64,000 nt of DNA from Lyngbya sp. PCC 8106 (GTDB lineage: Bacteria > Cyanobacteriota > Cyanobacteriia > Cyanobacteriales > Microcoleaceae). Where the stretch lies: NCBI RefSeq assembly GCF_000169095.1, contig NZ_AAVU01000029.1, positions 24,774-88,773 of the forward strand, written 5' to 3'. The notes under the pieces are model-generated. The model ran no database searches, was not told where the DNA came from, and was given only the letters and a program-made list of their open reading frames with translations. Below are positions 26,593 to 37,066 of the stretch, piece by piece. The translations under genes and the position numbers were made by a program. Position 1 is the first letter of the stretch. Each line of letters opens with the position of its first letter.

Positions 26593-28542
26593 TTAGTAAC
26601 CTAAGTACGGAAAAATTTTCTCTAACTTTCGACGGTTAGGGTTGATTATGTCTTTAGTTGTATTCTCTTTTGTTTCTCGAACTAAGACTTCATATCCGGT
26701 TGCTGTGGGTAGATAAGAACGAGTAATAATCGCTACTCTGGAATTATCATTGATATATTGAGCTTGAGGAGGTGTGGTATCTGGAATATCAGAGTTAATA
26801 TAAATAAATCCTCCTTGGACTACTGTAGAACCATTGTTTCTGGTTTCTAAAATTGTACCGGGTTTCTCTGTTTTGAGTCCTAAAATCCAAAGCTGACCCC
26901 CATCATTGAGAATTTTAGGTTCAGAGTCAGTCGGTAATCCTTCTACATTCAAACTTCTAGCCCAAGCATTTTGATGATGAATTTTTACATTTTCTGAGAC
27001 AATATCTTCTAAAAAAAGATCACCAATACCATTATCTGTATTTTGATAAGACTTTAACCAAGCGTGTTTAATTACAAGGGTACGTTGGGAGTTATGCTCA
27101 ATGCTTGGCCCTTCCATACGTTCAATCATAACGATGGGTTCATCCCCCTCCTCAAAGCGAAAAATCGGATCAACTGAATCGAGCGAAAAACGCGCTCTCA
27201 TCCCAATAATTTTCTTGACGCTACCTCGAATAAGTATCGGTTCACTGACTTCATAAGTTTGGTTAGGAAGAAATACCGTTTTCACTCCTGGAGTATCAAT
27301 AGCGGCTTGAATATCGGCTCCTGTATTCCCTTCTACAACAATAATATTATTCAGGTCATGTGGGATGTCCGGTGTTTCTTTAACAGGTAGTTTGAGCATC
27401 TTATTTTGGGTTGAAAATCCGGTTAATGGACTACCACAACTCCATTCTTCAATGTTTCCTTTGAGGGTTTCCAATTGTCCGGTTTCACAGTTATAAATTT
27501 CACCTGTATTTTGATATCCACTCTGCTTAATATCAGATAAAAATACGTTGATTGTTCGCCGTTCGCCTGGAGTTTCTCGACCATCTTGACGATATTCTGT
27601 AATGATTGCGGTTTCTCCACCTGATCCTTGAAGTTCTGCTCCAGATAAAGTGAATGTTGCTCCATGACCTTTCACAAAAACAGCCGGAACTGAGTTAATA
27701 CTTTTTAAGTTGCGAATGGTGAGAACTTGCATAACTTGTTCAATTCCCACTTGATTTTGATTCATTAAAGTAATATTTTCCATCGTGAGCGAGTTAGTTG
27801 TTCCACCGCCAACTAAAATACCTCGCTTAAATCCTTCTACAGAGACATTTTTAATCAGTAATGGGCCTATTTCTGTAGAAGTTAAGTCCAGACCTCGATC
27901 TCCTTGACCATCACCGGAAATAATCGAAACATTAAAGATACCCCCGCCATTATTAGAATTAATTCTGATTCCAATTGCATCTTTATTTCCAGCACCTACA
28001 TGAACAGTTAGGTTCTCAATACGGTTCCGAAATCCATTGGCTCGATTATCTTTTGTATCTAAAACAGGTTTGCTTTCTCCTGTTGAAAATTTAGGATTAT
28101 TATTCACAAGCCGGATAATACTTCCTTCTCTGGTTTCACCTAAAAGGGTTGTGCGTTTATAGTAAAGTCCACTATGTGATCCTTTCGGCCATTCTATCGT
28201 ATTACTTACAATATAAGTCCCATTGGGAACATAGATAATTTTGCTCCCGTTAGCTATTTCATCTCGACTCATAGCCTGTTTAAAAGCTTCAGTATCGTCA
28301 GTTACGCCATTCCCTTTTGCGCCATAATCTTTAACATTAATAATCCCTCCTTCTGCTTCTGAAATATTTGGAAAAACTTCTCGTTGAGCTTGAGAAGAAC
28401 TCATTCTGCTATTCAGTAGAATTCCATTCTGTGATACATCTAATCTTGAATTTTGGAAGAATTTTTGGGTAAAACTGTCTTTCCAGACACAGCTAGAAGT
28501 AACAAAAGTTAGTCCAATTAAAAATAGTATTTTGTAAATCAT
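26593..28542 (-). CDS. beta-helix (pectate-lyase-3 type) lipoprotein
   Basis: This 649-residue protein begins with a lipoprotein signal (LFLIGLTFVTSSC, C18) and has the Pectate_lyase_3/GH28-type entry motif INVKDYGAKGNGVTDDTEAF near residue 68. Repeated short strands follow, as expected for a right-handed parallel beta-helix. Such proteins trim, epimerise or bind uronic-acid polymers. Placed last in the leftward gene run of the export locus, it may modify or depolymerise the exported polysaccharide (inference). Catalytic residues were not identified. Confidence 0.8.
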   Translation of the reverse strand: MIYKILFLIGLTFVTSSCVWKDSFTQKFFQNSRLDVSQNGILLNSRMSSSQAQREVFPNISEAEGGIINVKDYGAKGNGVTDDTEAFKQAMSRDEIANGSKIIYVPNGTYIVSNTIEWPKGSHSGLYYKRTTLLGETREGSIIRLVNNNPKFSTGESKPVLDTKDNRANGFRNRIENLTVHVGAGNKDAIGIRINSNNGGGIFNVSIISGDGQGDRGLDLTSTEIGPLLIKNVSVEGFKRGILVGGGTTNSLTMENITLMNQNQVGIEQVMQVLTIRNLKSINSVPAVFVKGHGATFTLSGAELQGSGGETAIITEYRQDGRETPGERRTINVFLSDIKQSGYQNTGEIYNCETGQLETLKGNIEEWSCGSPLTGFSTQNKMLKLPVKETPDIPHDLNNIIVVEGNTGADIQAAIDTPGVKTVFLPNQTYEVSEPILIRGSVKKIIGMRARFSLDSVDPIFRFEEGDEPIVMIERMEGPSIEHNSQRTLVIKHAWLKSYQNTDNGIGDLFLEDIVSENVKIHHQNAWARSLNVEGLPTDSEPKILNDGGQLWILGLKTEKPGTILETRNNGSTVVQGGFIYINSDIPDTTPPQAQYINDNSRVAIITRSYLPTATGYEVLVRETKENTTKDIINPNRRKLEKIFPYLGY

Positions 28543-28610
28543 AGTTCACCCTAGAGTTTTATTTAAAAATCAAACGGAAATTGGATGATAATTTCAAGGA
28601 TTACCAATAT

Positions 28611-30080
28611 TTATTTTAACAGTAATACAATCTGAAATACATCTTTGAGCGATTTAGGACGCTTGTTAATTTGCTGAGGTGCAACAACTTCACTTACTTG
28701 ATTTTGTTTTTGACAATGATATTCTTGCCATCGAAGTCCAATGATACTGGCAACATAAAGCATATAACCTGGTTCTTCCATTTGCGTAAAAACTAATCCA
28801 AAAACTAGAGGAGTAAGAGCTAGAAGTCTAGAAATATCATCGAAACAGAGTCGTCGCCAAACAACCCACCAAATATATAGAAAAGAAATTAAACCGAGCC
28901 ATCCTACATCTCCCCAGATTCCCGCCCAACCAAACAAGGGAGAAAACATACTGGATTGATCTCCTAACCAACTATCCCCTACTGCTTGCCAAACGGCAAT
29001 ACTTGCCGGATGTTCGGTTGAACCGAGTGGACGCAATAGACTATCATATTCTCGAAGCATCCATCCTCCTAATCGTCCGACTGTATGACCTGGCCCCAAA
29101 CCCAACAAAGGATGTAAAGGTGAATCATAGAACGTGGGAACAATACGAAAGGTTGCTGTTTTTAAAAGGGTTGCTTCTCCTTCAGGGCCATAAATTTCAG
29201 GTCGCATCCAGGTTTGAAAACCTCCAAGAGCTTCTACATTTTCTACAGCCCAAAAGAATACATAAGCGAATATTGTACCTCCAGTTATATATTTAAGTGC
29301 TTCTACAATATTCTGAAATTTGCTAATTAACAATATAATTCCTGCTACTCCAAAGACAAGAAGGGCTTGTTTAGCGTCCGCCATATTCATATGCCAAAAA
29401 GTAGCCATCGCCACAGCGGCACGAAACAAAATTGGGATTTTTTTAGCCGCAGAAAAATAGTATACCCCAAACGTTAGCGCAACCGAAGCTCCGACAACAT
29501 GACCCGCTCCCCCTCCAATAAAAACACCTTTTATATTATCTGCGAGACCTTGACGGAGATGTAGATTTAAAACATAGCGTTGCACATAAGCAAATATTGT
29601 ATTAGTAAAAGAAGAAAAAATAATAAAGGCTCGAAATCTCAATAACTTCTCTGGGGTCAGAGGTAAACAAATAATTGCAATGAGTAAAAGAAAATGCTCA
29701 CAAAAAAACAAAAAATTTAAACAGGCATTAATTAAACCTGCATTATTTAAAATTGCACTAGCAATATTAACGCAAAAAAAAATTATTACTGCAATTGTTA
29801 GTTCCTGAACAATTGCGATTTGTTGACGATCTTTAACCTTACTTTTGAGTAGTATAAATATACACAACCAGGGAATAATAGCCAAATGAGCAAGGTTAAT
29901 AATAGACGGAAATTTTAATAAGGTTAAAACTCGGGGGAAAAAAGCTGAAGAAAACCCAAAAAGCACTAGAGTAGAGAGTTGAAAATATCCTTTGCGCTTT
30001 TTAGGAGGTCGATAATAGTAGTCTATTTCTCTTGTATGATCAGAGGATTTCACAAATTCTAAGCCCCTTACGCCTGACAA
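28611..30080 (-). CDS. Wzy/O-antigen-polymerase-like membrane protein
   Basis: This protein of up to 489 residues has about ten to twelve hydrophobic segments and a large loop between residues 280 and 385 (GLGPGHTVGRLGGWML, then DQSSMFSPLFGWAGIWGD). Both are hallmarks of Wzy polymerases and WaaL ligases. In a Wzy-dependent system it would join repeat units in the periplasm. The frame starts at a TTG at 30080, three bases after the glycosyltransferase stop, but a GTG at 30053 with an AAGGGG site may be the real start. Family membership rests on topology rather than a strict motif. Confidence 0.72.
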   Translation of the reverse strand: MSGVRGLEFVKSSDHTREIDYYYRPPKKRKGYFQLSTLVLFGFSSAFFPRVLTLLKFPSIINLAHLAIIPWLCIFILLKSKVKDRQQIAIVQELTIAVIIFFCVNIASAILNNAGLINACLNFLFFCEHFLLLIAIICLPLTPEKLLRFRAFIIFSSFTNTIFAYVQRYVLNLHLRQGLADNIKGVFIGGGAGHVVGASVALTFGVYYFSAAKKIPILFRAAVAMATFWHMNMADAKQALLVFGVAGIILLISKFQNIVEALKYITGGTIFAYVFFWAVENVEALGGFQTWMRPEIYGPEGEATLLKTATFRIVPTFYDSPLHPLLGLGPGHTVGRLGGWMLREYDSLLRPLGSTEHPASIAVWQAVGDSWLGDQSSMFSPLFGWAGIWGDVGWLGLISFLYIWWVVWRRLCFDDISRLLALTPLVFGLVFTQMEEPGYMLYVASIIGLRWQEYHCQKQNQVSEVVAPQQINKRPKSLKDVFQIVLLLK

Positions 30081-30083
30081 ACT

Positions 30084-31250
30084 TCAACTTGATATACGAC
30101 AAGCAATTTCATAAATTTCCAAAAGCTGATGGTAGTTTTTTTCCGCAGTATATTTTGCCTCAAACTCGGCTCTAGCAGCATGACGCATTTGCATTAATTC
30201 TTGAGGGTAACTCAGAGCTTTTTCGACTTGAGTAGCTAAGTCTAAGGGATCGCTCGGACGAAAATGCAGTCCAGTACGACCATTATCGACTAATTCGGCG
30301 ATCGCTCCTAAATTAGAAGCAATAACCGGAGTCCCTTTCGCAAAGGCTTCTATCGCAACTCGACCAAAGGTTTCATACCATTTTGAAGGAAAAACCAAAA
30401 ACATCGCTTCTCCCATCATGTCATAAACCTCAGCCATTGGTCTGCGTCCCAACCATTCGACATTAGGCATTCGTTGAGTGGCTTCAACCACCAAACCCGA
30501 TAAGGGGCCGTCTCCCACTATTTTAAGCGGAATAGGAGTTTTCAGGTGTTCCCAAGCTTGAAGTAAAATATCGAGTCCTTTTTCTACGGAAAGCCGACCG
30601 ACATACAGCGCATATCCACCGTTTCCCGATCCGATTCCGGGGTCTGGAGAAACAAAGTTAGGTTTAACAACTATTTTCTCTCCAGGCCATCCTGCTTCAA
30701 TAAATTTTTGTCGAGCAAACTGACTTAAACTGACAAAAATATTCACCTGTTTTAACCAAGTATTAATCGCTCGGTGAGTTGTTAACATGGCAATTGTTCC
30801 GGCTGTTGCTAGGCGATTTTCTCGATAGCAAGCGTGTATCAATCCCGGATAAGGAATGGGTTTTCCGAGACAGTCTTCGCAAACTTTACCTTGACGAAAA
30901 AAGAGTCCGTTGGGGCAAATTAGGCGATAATTTCTCAAGGTTTGTACAACAGGAACCCCCGCAGAACGAGCCGCATAATAAACGGAGGGAGAAATCAGAG
31001 GAAAAAAGTTTTGAACGTGTACAATATCGGTGGGCTTTTTCAGCTTTTGTTGAACAATGTGATAAGATTCTTGAGACCAAATGCTTTTCAGGGCTAAATG
31101 AGCGGGATTCAAGCTAGAAATGCGATCGTTGTGTTCTTCGTAGCTATCTACTTCGTGTCCTTGTTCTCTGAGAAGATTGGCTTCGGCTTGGGTAGATTCA
31201 TCTTCTCCGCCTCGAACTTGATAGTTATTATGGATACTGAGAATACGCAT
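30084..31250 (-). CDS. GT4-family glycosyltransferase
   Basis: This 388-residue protein has the GT-B fold of family 4: an acceptor domain starting MRILSIHNNYQVRGGEDES and a donor domain with YVGRLSVEKGLDILLQAW and the catalytic E-x7-E segment ETFGRVAIEAF. It adds one sugar from a nucleotide-sugar donor to the growing repeat unit at the cytoplasmic face. The start ATG directly follows the stop of the preceding transferase gene (TAAATG), so the two are coupled. The region CPNGLFFRQGKVCEDC holds two or three cysteines that are common in this subgroup. Confidence 0.9.
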   Translation of the reverse strand: MRILSIHNNYQVRGGEDESTQAEANLLREQGHEVDSYEEHNDRISSLNPAHLALKSIWSQESYHIVQQKLKKPTDIVHVQNFFPLISPSVYYAARSAGVPVVQTLRNYRLICPNGLFFRQGKVCEDCLGKPIPYPGLIHACYRENRLATAGTIAMLTTHRAINTWLKQVNIFVSLSQFARQKFIEAGWPGEKIVVKPNFVSPDPGIGSGNGGYALYVGRLSVEKGLDILLQAWEHLKTPIPLKIVGDGPLSGLVVEATQRMPNVEWLGRRPMAEVYDMMGEAMFLVFPSKWYETFGRVAIEAFAKGTPVIASNLGAIAELVDNGRTGLHFRPSDPLDLATQVEKALSYPQELMQMRHAARAEFEAKYTAEKNYHQLLEIYEIACRISS

Positions 31251-32414
31251 TTAATTGTTCCTTTGATCAAGAATAGATTGATAAATTGTTTCTAACACGG
31301 CCGCTTGTTTATCTTGGTTAAAATTGCTCTCAACCTGTGTTCGCCCTCGCTGACTAAACTGTTGCCATAATTCTAAGTTATCTAATAACTGTAAACTATA
31401 TTCAGCTAATCCTTTAATATCTTTTTCTGGGGTGAGAAAACCTGTTTCTCCATGAATGATTGCTTCTGGAATTCCCGCATGATAGGTACTCACTACAGGA
31501 AGTCCCATAGCTTGAGCTTCTAAAACCACATTGGGTAATCCCTCTGAATCCCCTTGAGAAGCAGTTATACTGGGCAATATTAGTATACGAGATCGGTTCA
31601 TCCAATTTCGCACCGTTTCTGGGGGTTGTGTTCCTAAAAATTGATAGTTTTTAAGTTTTTGAGCAGCTAAAGTTTCTAGTTTAGTTCTTAACTCTCCATC
31701 TCCGATGATCACCAGTTTAACTTCGGGTTTTTCGGTTTGAACCTGACTCATGGCTTTGATTAAATATTCACCGCCTTTTTTCTCGGTTAAACGTCCAACA
31801 AATAAAACAATTGGTTCTCGCTGTATTTCTGGACTAGGACAAAATTTGTTAATATCTACGCCGTGATAGTGAGGTCTAATTTTTTCAGGAGGAAAGCCAT
31901 TTTCTAAGAGTTTTTTCTGAATAAATTTAGAAACGGTTAAAAATAATGTTGTTTTTTGTTTCAGTGCTTCTAGACGGTTAAAATAAATCCAATGGTTCAG
32001 AGATATATAGCGAGACTGTTCGGGTTTAACGGTAGCATCGGCACCTCGATAGTGAACAATAAGAGGAATATTTAGTGATTCTATCCAGGGTAACATCAAA
32101 GCTCCACTCAACCCAAACTGAGCATGAATTAAGACTGGATTTAACCGCTGAATCTGACGATAAAGTTGGGGAGCAAAGCCAGATAGTTTAAATATTTGTT
32201 CATCAATTTTACCTTTAAAACTCCCCGAATTAATGACTAAAGTTCGTTCGGTTGGTAATTCCAATCCTTGCACTCGACGAGAACCCACATAATAGGCATT
32301 AAACTGTTGCAATTTCTCCGCAGGGTCTCGTATAAAGGTTTGCGAAGGCGGAAGTAAAAGGCTATTAAATAGAATGACTGCGGGTTTACTTTTGAAATTG
32401 GTTTTATTGATCAT
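31251..32414 (-). CDS. GT4-family glycosyltransferase
   Basis: This 387-residue GT-B enzyme has the donor-side motif FVGRLTEKKGGEYLIKAM and the E-x7-E segment DSEGLPNVVLEAQAMGLP. The acceptor domain has LIHAQFGLSGALMLPW and LIVHYRGADAT. It resembles colanic-acid type transferases. Its stop codon abuts the start of the next transferase gene. The sugar cannot be deduced. Confidence 0.9.
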   Translation of the reverse strand: MINKTNFKSKPAVILFNSLLLPPSQTFIRDPAEKLQQFNAYYVGSRRVQGLELPTERTLVINSGSFKGKIDEQIFKLSGFAPQLYRQIQRLNPVLIHAQFGLSGALMLPWIESLNIPLIVHYRGADATVKPEQSRYISLNHWIYFNRLEALKQKTTLFLTVSKFIQKKLLENGFPPEKIRPHYHGVDINKFCPSPEIQREPIVLFVGRLTEKKGGEYLIKAMSQVQTEKPEVKLVIIGDGELRTKLETLAAQKLKNYQFLGTQPPETVRNWMNRSRILILPSITASQGDSEGLPNVVLEAQAMGLPVVSTYHAGIPEAIIHGETGFLTPEKDIKGLAEYSLQLLDNLELWQQFSQRGRTQVESNFNQDKQAAVLETIYQSILDQRNN

Positions 32415-32439
32415 TCAATGAACTCCTATACTTTGAAAA

Positions 32440-33669
32440 TTAACTAATAATTTCTTCGTAAAGTTGAGCTAACTTTTGACCTTTAATGTCCCAAGAAAAT
32501 TCTTTTTGAACTCGCTCTTGTCCGGCTTTCGCCATCTGCATTCGCAATTCGGAATTTTCAGCTAAAGTTTTCATGGCTGAGGCTAAACCTTCTATTGCCT
32601 GTTCAGGAGTCTCGGCAGAGATTTTAAAGCCTGTTTCTTCTGTGACTTGAAGTGCTGGCCCGCCCAGGTTTAAACAGATAACAGGACAACCTGCTGCCAT
32701 TGCTTCTAAACAAACTAACCCGCCAGATTCATGTAAACTTGGATGAACTAGAGCTACACATTGTTTGAGTTTATCTAAGGTGTCTTGGCGAGAGAGCTTA
32801 TTCCAAAATTTAACCTGGGTTTGAATGCCTAATGTCTCAACTAAAGTCTCAAGTCTTTGGATCTCTGAGCCATCACCAATTATCCAATATTCTGTATTTT
32901 TGGGTAAGTTAGCTTGAGCAAAAGCTTGTAATCCTAAGTGAAACCCTTTCCAGTGTAACAAACGACCAATACTGACAAATCTTATCAGATTTCGCTCAAT
33001 TTGAGCAGCTTCTCCGAGTTGAGTAATTTCTTCTTGAGATAGTCCTAATTGAGAGATGACTTCGACCTGAGTGGCTCCGAGTTTTCGCAGCCTTTGAGCG
33101 GTGTCTTCGGTGGTTGCTCTGGCTAGAATACTTCGTTGGGCTGTTAGGCGAACAAAGGGGTCAAGTTCTCCTATGTTTCGGACAATATCTCGAATCATTT
33201 CATAGCGTTTTCCTGAAGAACTAAAGTCTTTGCGAAAGGCTAAAGGTGCAACTTCTCCCCCACCGACTGGCCCCCAAACAAAAGGAATAGGAAGTAATGC
33301 TAAAAAACTGGGTGCTGCATAACGAACGTAGGTGACATGATGAACGAGATCAAAGCCAATTTGTTGATGCAGTTTGCGACTAATAAAATAAGCTGAAATT
33401 TGCCAAAGATAGTAGTGTAAATAAACCAGTCGTTGGTTTCGGTTGAGTTTCTGCACTAAAGCGGAGGGTTCACAGTAGATAAATTCTATCCCAGGTAAGG
33501 GATTTTTTTTGAGTTCAGCTTCTATTCCCGGACGATTATTTTCTCGGGTTAATACCCAGACTTTGTGGTATTTAACCAGTTCTCGAACGATGTTCCATCC
33601 GACTCCGGGTTCAGAACCTTCTCCCGGACGACAGGCATAGGCTGAAATGAGAACTTTTAAACTACTCAA
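32440..33669 (-). CDS. GT4-family glycosyltransferase
   Basis: This 409-residue protein starts at a TTG (MSSLKVLISAYACRPGEGSE), preceded by GGAGGA. The YACRPGEGSEPGVGW opening is typical of one GT4 subgroup. The donor domain shows FVSIGRLLHWKGFHLGLQAF and the catalytic segment HESGGLVCLEAMAAGCPV. It lies 25 bases upstream of the preceding transferase gene on the same strand, and a 184-base gap with no gene separates it from the sulfotransferase gene upstream. Confidence 0.9.
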   Translation of the reverse strand: MSSLKVLISAYACRPGEGSEPGVGWNIVRELVKYHKVWVLTRENNRPGIEAELKKNPLPGIEFIYCEPSALVQKLNRNQRLVYLHYYLWQISAYFISRKLHQQIGFDLVHHVTYVRYAAPSFLALLPIPFVWGPVGGGEVAPLAFRKDFSSSGKRYEMIRDIVRNIGELDPFVRLTAQRSILARATTEDTAQRLRKLGATQVEVISQLGLSQEEITQLGEAAQIERNLIRFVSIGRLLHWKGFHLGLQAFAQANLPKNTEYWIIGDGSEIQRLETLVETLGIQTQVKFWNKLSRQDTLDKLKQCVALVHPSLHESGGLVCLEAMAAGCPVICLNLGGPALQVTEETGFKISAETPEQAIEGLASAMKTLAENSELRMQMAKAGQERVQKEFSWDIKGQKLAQLYEEIIS

Positions 33670-33853
33670 AGCTTTTGTTTTTCCTCCGCATAAATTGAAT
33701 GGTACAGAAATGGGATTAAAGATTGCAATTGATATCTATAAAATTAAATAGTAAGATACCTTTCTGAAGGAAAATAAAGCAATCTGAAGCCTTCTTTGAT
33801 TGTTTATGAAGAAATCAGACTACTCTTTTTATTGCTGATCAATACTCATAAAT

Positions 33854-34870
33854 TTATTCAATTTGATTTTTAACTCTTTGATAGCGTTGCAGATCTCGGC
33901 GATGATAACGCCAGTTATTAAATTGTCTTGCCACAAAATAAAGAGGTTGTCTAAGGACGGTAAAAATTTTCCATGTTGTCCAGGTATGCTGGATAGGATA
34001 ATCATATTTCTCCAAGTAAGAAGAACCAATTAACTCAAATATTAATTGATCAAAGCTTGACATTTCATCTTTGAATTTTTGTATATTGTTGCTATCAATT
34101 CCTTGGTAAATTTTAGCATGAATGGTTTTCTTATGACTGGATAACAGAAGGTCTTTATTTTGCTTAGCTTGATAATAGTTTTGGGAAATCGATGGATCAT
34201 AATTAATATTGAGGAAGTGAAACAGTTTCTCCAATGTGTTGTCTGAATCGGTGACTAAATCGCAATAGGTGAATTCGTAGATGTTCCGGTCTGACTTAAA
34301 TCTTTCAATTCGTCGGATACCATCAATCCAATAAAATGCCCCAGTAATTATCCCTGAAGGGCCAAATTTAGCTTTACCTTCTTCAGTTTGATGAACTTTT
34401 TTATAGGATAAAATTACATCTCGACCATCCCGTACCATATGGATAATTTTAGCATCGGGAAACAAACCTCTAATTTGATCTAAATGAAAAATTAAAACAG
34501 GAGTTTTTATACCCCATTGTAAGTTTTTTAAATGCTCCTGTTCAAAATAGGCTTGACAAATATCACTCTGAACTTCTGCCAAGGTTTGACAGTTTTGTTG
34601 TTTTAGATAGGAAAGAAGATATTCTTCTGTCATTCCCCATCCTGATTTCTGAGAATTTTTAATAAAAAGCTTAACTAAAAATTGGTAATCTTCTTCAGTC
34701 AAACTTTGCTTGTCTTTATAAAACGGATAAGCTCTAGCAATAAAATCACTTTCATGGGGAAAATAGATTTGATTGCTAGCGTTTAGAATTCCTCGCAGGA
34801 GTGTAGTCCCGGCCCGACCTGAACTAACAATAAAAATTGGTGCAAGATTCCGCTGCTTATATTCATTCAT
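33854..34870 (-). CDS. PAPS-dependent sulfotransferase
   Basis: The 338-residue protein is counted from the ATG at 34870 (MNEYKQRN); a TTG ten codons earlier is closer to an AGGAG and cannot be excluded. The 5'-phosphosulfate loop is FIVSSGRAGTTLLRG and the 3'-phosphate site is MVRDGRDVILSYKK, both well conserved. The enzyme moves sulfate from PAPS to a hydroxyl, here most likely on the polysaccharide or its lipid-linked precursor because the gene lies among glycosyltransferase genes. It is one of four such genes in the locus. Confidence 0.88.
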   Translation of the reverse strand: MNEYKQRNLAPIFIVSSGRAGTTLLRGILNASNQIYFPHESDFIARAYPFYKDKQSLTEEDYQFLVKLFIKNSQKSGWGMTEEYLLSYLKQQNCQTLAEVQSDICQAYFEQEHLKNLQWGIKTPVLIFHLDQIRGLFPDAKIIHMVRDGRDVILSYKKVHQTEEGKAKFGPSGIITGAFYWIDGIRRIERFKSDRNIYEFTYCDLVTDSDNTLEKLFHFLNINYDPSISQNYYQAKQNKDLLLSSHKKTIHAKIYQGIDSNNIQKFKDEMSSFDQLIFELIGSSYLEKYDYPIQHTWTTWKIFTVLRQPLYFVARQFNNWRYHRRDLQRYQRVKNQIE

Positions 34871-34936
34871 AATTTCTACAGTCGCTCTCCTTAATAACAA
34901 GGCAAATTCTTTTTGATTGGCTCAAGCCTCTACCCA

Positions 34937-36085
34937 TCAACTTCTCTTAAAAGGTTTTAAAGATTTGATCACGTTACTCAAAAAGTGAGCAGCAGCTTCA
35001 GGGGTGTATTGAGTCATGATCTGTTCTGATTGTTCACCCATCTTAGCATTTTGTTCGGGGTTGTGAATACAAGACATCATTAACTCGGCTAATTGTTCGG
35101 GAGTATAAGGGTCAAAACAGTAGCCATTTTCTCCTTCCTTAATTAATTCAGAAGCACCTGCAAATTTTGAGCAGAGAATGGGTTTTCCTAATATCATTGC
35201 TTCTAAAATTACCATTCCCCAAGTATCTTCTAAAGTCGGTAAAACAAACACATCTGATTTCTGAAAGTAGGCTCCGAGTTCTCCATATTTGACTCTACCT
35301 ATCCATTGCACACAATCGTTTAATTCATTCTCTTGACAGAATTGCTTGAGTTCTTCCTGTTGATCACCATCTCCTACTATTATAACAGTATAATTTGTAT
35401 GTCCTTGCTTTTTTAAGTGGGTACAAGCATCTAACAGAAAATTTAATCCTTTTCTGGGAATAATACTTCCGACATAAATAAATACAGGTTTCTTCCAAGA
35501 TTGCGAAAAAACTTGAGAATCAGAAGACTGGCTAAAAAGAGCTTGAACCGCAGGAACTTCATAGGGATGTACAAAAACCCGTTCGGTTTGGGCATCAAGA
35601 ATTTCTGTTAGATAGGCTTTACCGGCTTGAGAATTGCTAATACAAGCATCAGCCGCTTTCACCATCGCCCGTCTTATGGCTAACCGAGGGGCAGAATTTC
35701 GAGCATCAATACTGGGTGAACTTCCTTCATAAGCAATCACAACTCGCCATTTTCCCAAGGGTTTTAAAAGCAAAGCCAGCATTGTCCAAATCCCAAAGGA
35801 ATTAGAAAAAACTACATCAGGCTTGAACTTCAACAATCGATTAACGATATTTAACGGTAGATAGGTAAAACTGTAACCATAACCCTGAGATGATTTCATA
35901 ATGGGTATGATTTTTCGTTCTCCCACAATATCAATCTTAAAAGAGTCTTCAAAACCTGGAGAATAACCCCGCCAATTGGCGACAAAAGCTGTTGTTTCAG
36001 GAAACAGTTTCGTTAACTCAGCTAAAGGAGGATGCCAGTAGTAAAATGCGGAGGTTAAAAGCCAAGCAATACGATGATTTTTCAT
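34937..36085 (-). CDS. GT4-family glycosyltransferase
   Basis: This 382-residue GT-B enzyme has the donor motif YVGSIIPRKGLNFLLDAC and the catalytic segment EDTWGMVILEAMILGKP. The acceptor domain includes FYYWHPPLAELTKLFPET. The gene is 15 bases upstream of nothing but the sulfotransferase spacer (66 bases) and directly downstream of the membrane-protein gene at 36101. It is part of the same leftward run. Confidence 0.9.
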   Translation of the reverse strand: MKNHRIAWLLTSAFYYWHPPLAELTKLFPETTAFVANWRGYSPGFEDSFKIDIVGERKIIPIMKSSQGYGYSFTYLPLNIVNRLLKFKPDVVFSNSFGIWTMLALLLKPLGKWRVVIAYEGSSPSIDARNSAPRLAIRRAMVKAADACISNSQAGKAYLTEILDAQTERVFVHPYEVPAVQALFSQSSDSQVFSQSWKKPVFIYVGSIIPRKGLNFLLDACTHLKKQGHTNYTVIIVGDGDQQEELKQFCQENELNDCVQWIGRVKYGELGAYFQKSDVFVLPTLEDTWGMVILEAMILGKPILCSKFAGASELIKEGENGYCFDPYTPEQLAELMMSCIHNPEQNAKMGEQSEQIMTQYTPEAAAHFLSNVIKSLKPFKRS

Positions 36086-36100
36086 TACTAAATAACTACA

Positions 36101-37066
36101 TTAATGTCTAAAAAGATTAGATTTATACTTCTGACGTGCTAGATCGAGATATTGTCCTAAAAAGGGAAGCCCACCCAGTGCCGGGAGGAAATAACGAGAG
36201 GTACAAAGTAAACCTAAAGCCGCTGCTGTTGTCGCATCAAAATAGGGTTGATAAAGTAAGACTAATGCCGTGTCACGGGTTCCAACTCCAGCAAAGGTTA
36301 AGGGTAATAATCCGGCTAAAATTGCTAAGGGAGAAAGGGCTAAATTTGCCCAAAATGGAGTCCAAGCATTTAAGGCGAGTATAAAAAACCAGATTTGCAG
36401 TAAATGGAGAAACCAAATAAAAACAGAAGTCGCACTAATTTTCAACAGTTGAGTTTTATCACTCCAAAAATACTCGTGCATCTCTCCCCAAGAGACTTGG
36501 AGTTTTTTGAGCTTTTCTCCCAGTTTTTTAGGTGTAATTTTTCGGCTGAGTAAGAAAAAGTAATCCGCGATTTGACGATATCCTAAAAGTGACACTCCAG
36601 CAATCAAGCCCACACTAACACCGAGGGTCATTGTCCAGAATAAGAGATCTTTCTCAGGATAAACGATTAACCCTAGAACACACCATAACAAGAGTGATAA
36701 AAGATCGCAAGTCTTTTCAAAGACAACGAGAGATAATGATAATGATCCCTTTAAATGTCCCCGTTGCTGCATGAAGTAAGCCTTGACAATATCCCCCATT
36801 TTCGAGGGTAAGATCATATTTAGAACAGAAGCCGCTAAAATTAAACGATTCGCCTCAGTAAATCTCAAACTTGTTCCCTGTGGCATGAGTTGTTGGAGTC
36901 GCCAAGCTGTGATCATAGTAATCGGAATTACCATTCCTAAACTAATCACCATCCATTGGCGATCGCAATTTTGAAAGATCTCAACTAAACTGACAATATC
37001 AATTTGAGAATAAAGCATGAGCAAAATCCCCAAACTAATGACGATAGAAACAAGCCGCTTGATCAC
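36101..37066 (-). CDS. LPG-synthase-type membrane protein (AglD-like)
   Basis: This 321-residue protein has about seven membrane segments and the family pattern of lysylphosphatidylglycerol-synthase transmembrane proteins (UPF0104): LILAASVLNMILPSKMGDIV and PLAILAGLLPLTFAGVGTRD. Members without the synthase domain, such as AglD, occur beside dolichol/polyprenol glycosyltransferase genes and are thought to help handle lipid-linked sugars. The GTG start overlaps the stop of the GT2 gene (GTGA), which supports a joint function with that enzyme. Confidence 0.85.
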   Translation of the reverse strand: MIKRLVSIVISLGILLMLYSQIDIVSLVEIFQNCDRQWMVISLGMVIPITMITAWRLQQLMPQGTSLRFTEANRLILAASVLNMILPSKMGDIVKAYFMQQRGHLKGSLSLSLVVFEKTCDLLSLLLWCVLGLIVYPEKDLLFWTMTLGVSVGLIAGVSLLGYRQIADYFFLLSRKITPKKLGEKLKKLQVSWGEMHEYFWSDKTQLLKISATSVFIWFLHLLQIWFFILALNAWTPFWANLALSPLAILAGLLPLTFAGVGTRDTALVLLYQPYFDATTAAALGLLCTSRYFLPALGGLPFLGQYLDLARQKYKSNLFRH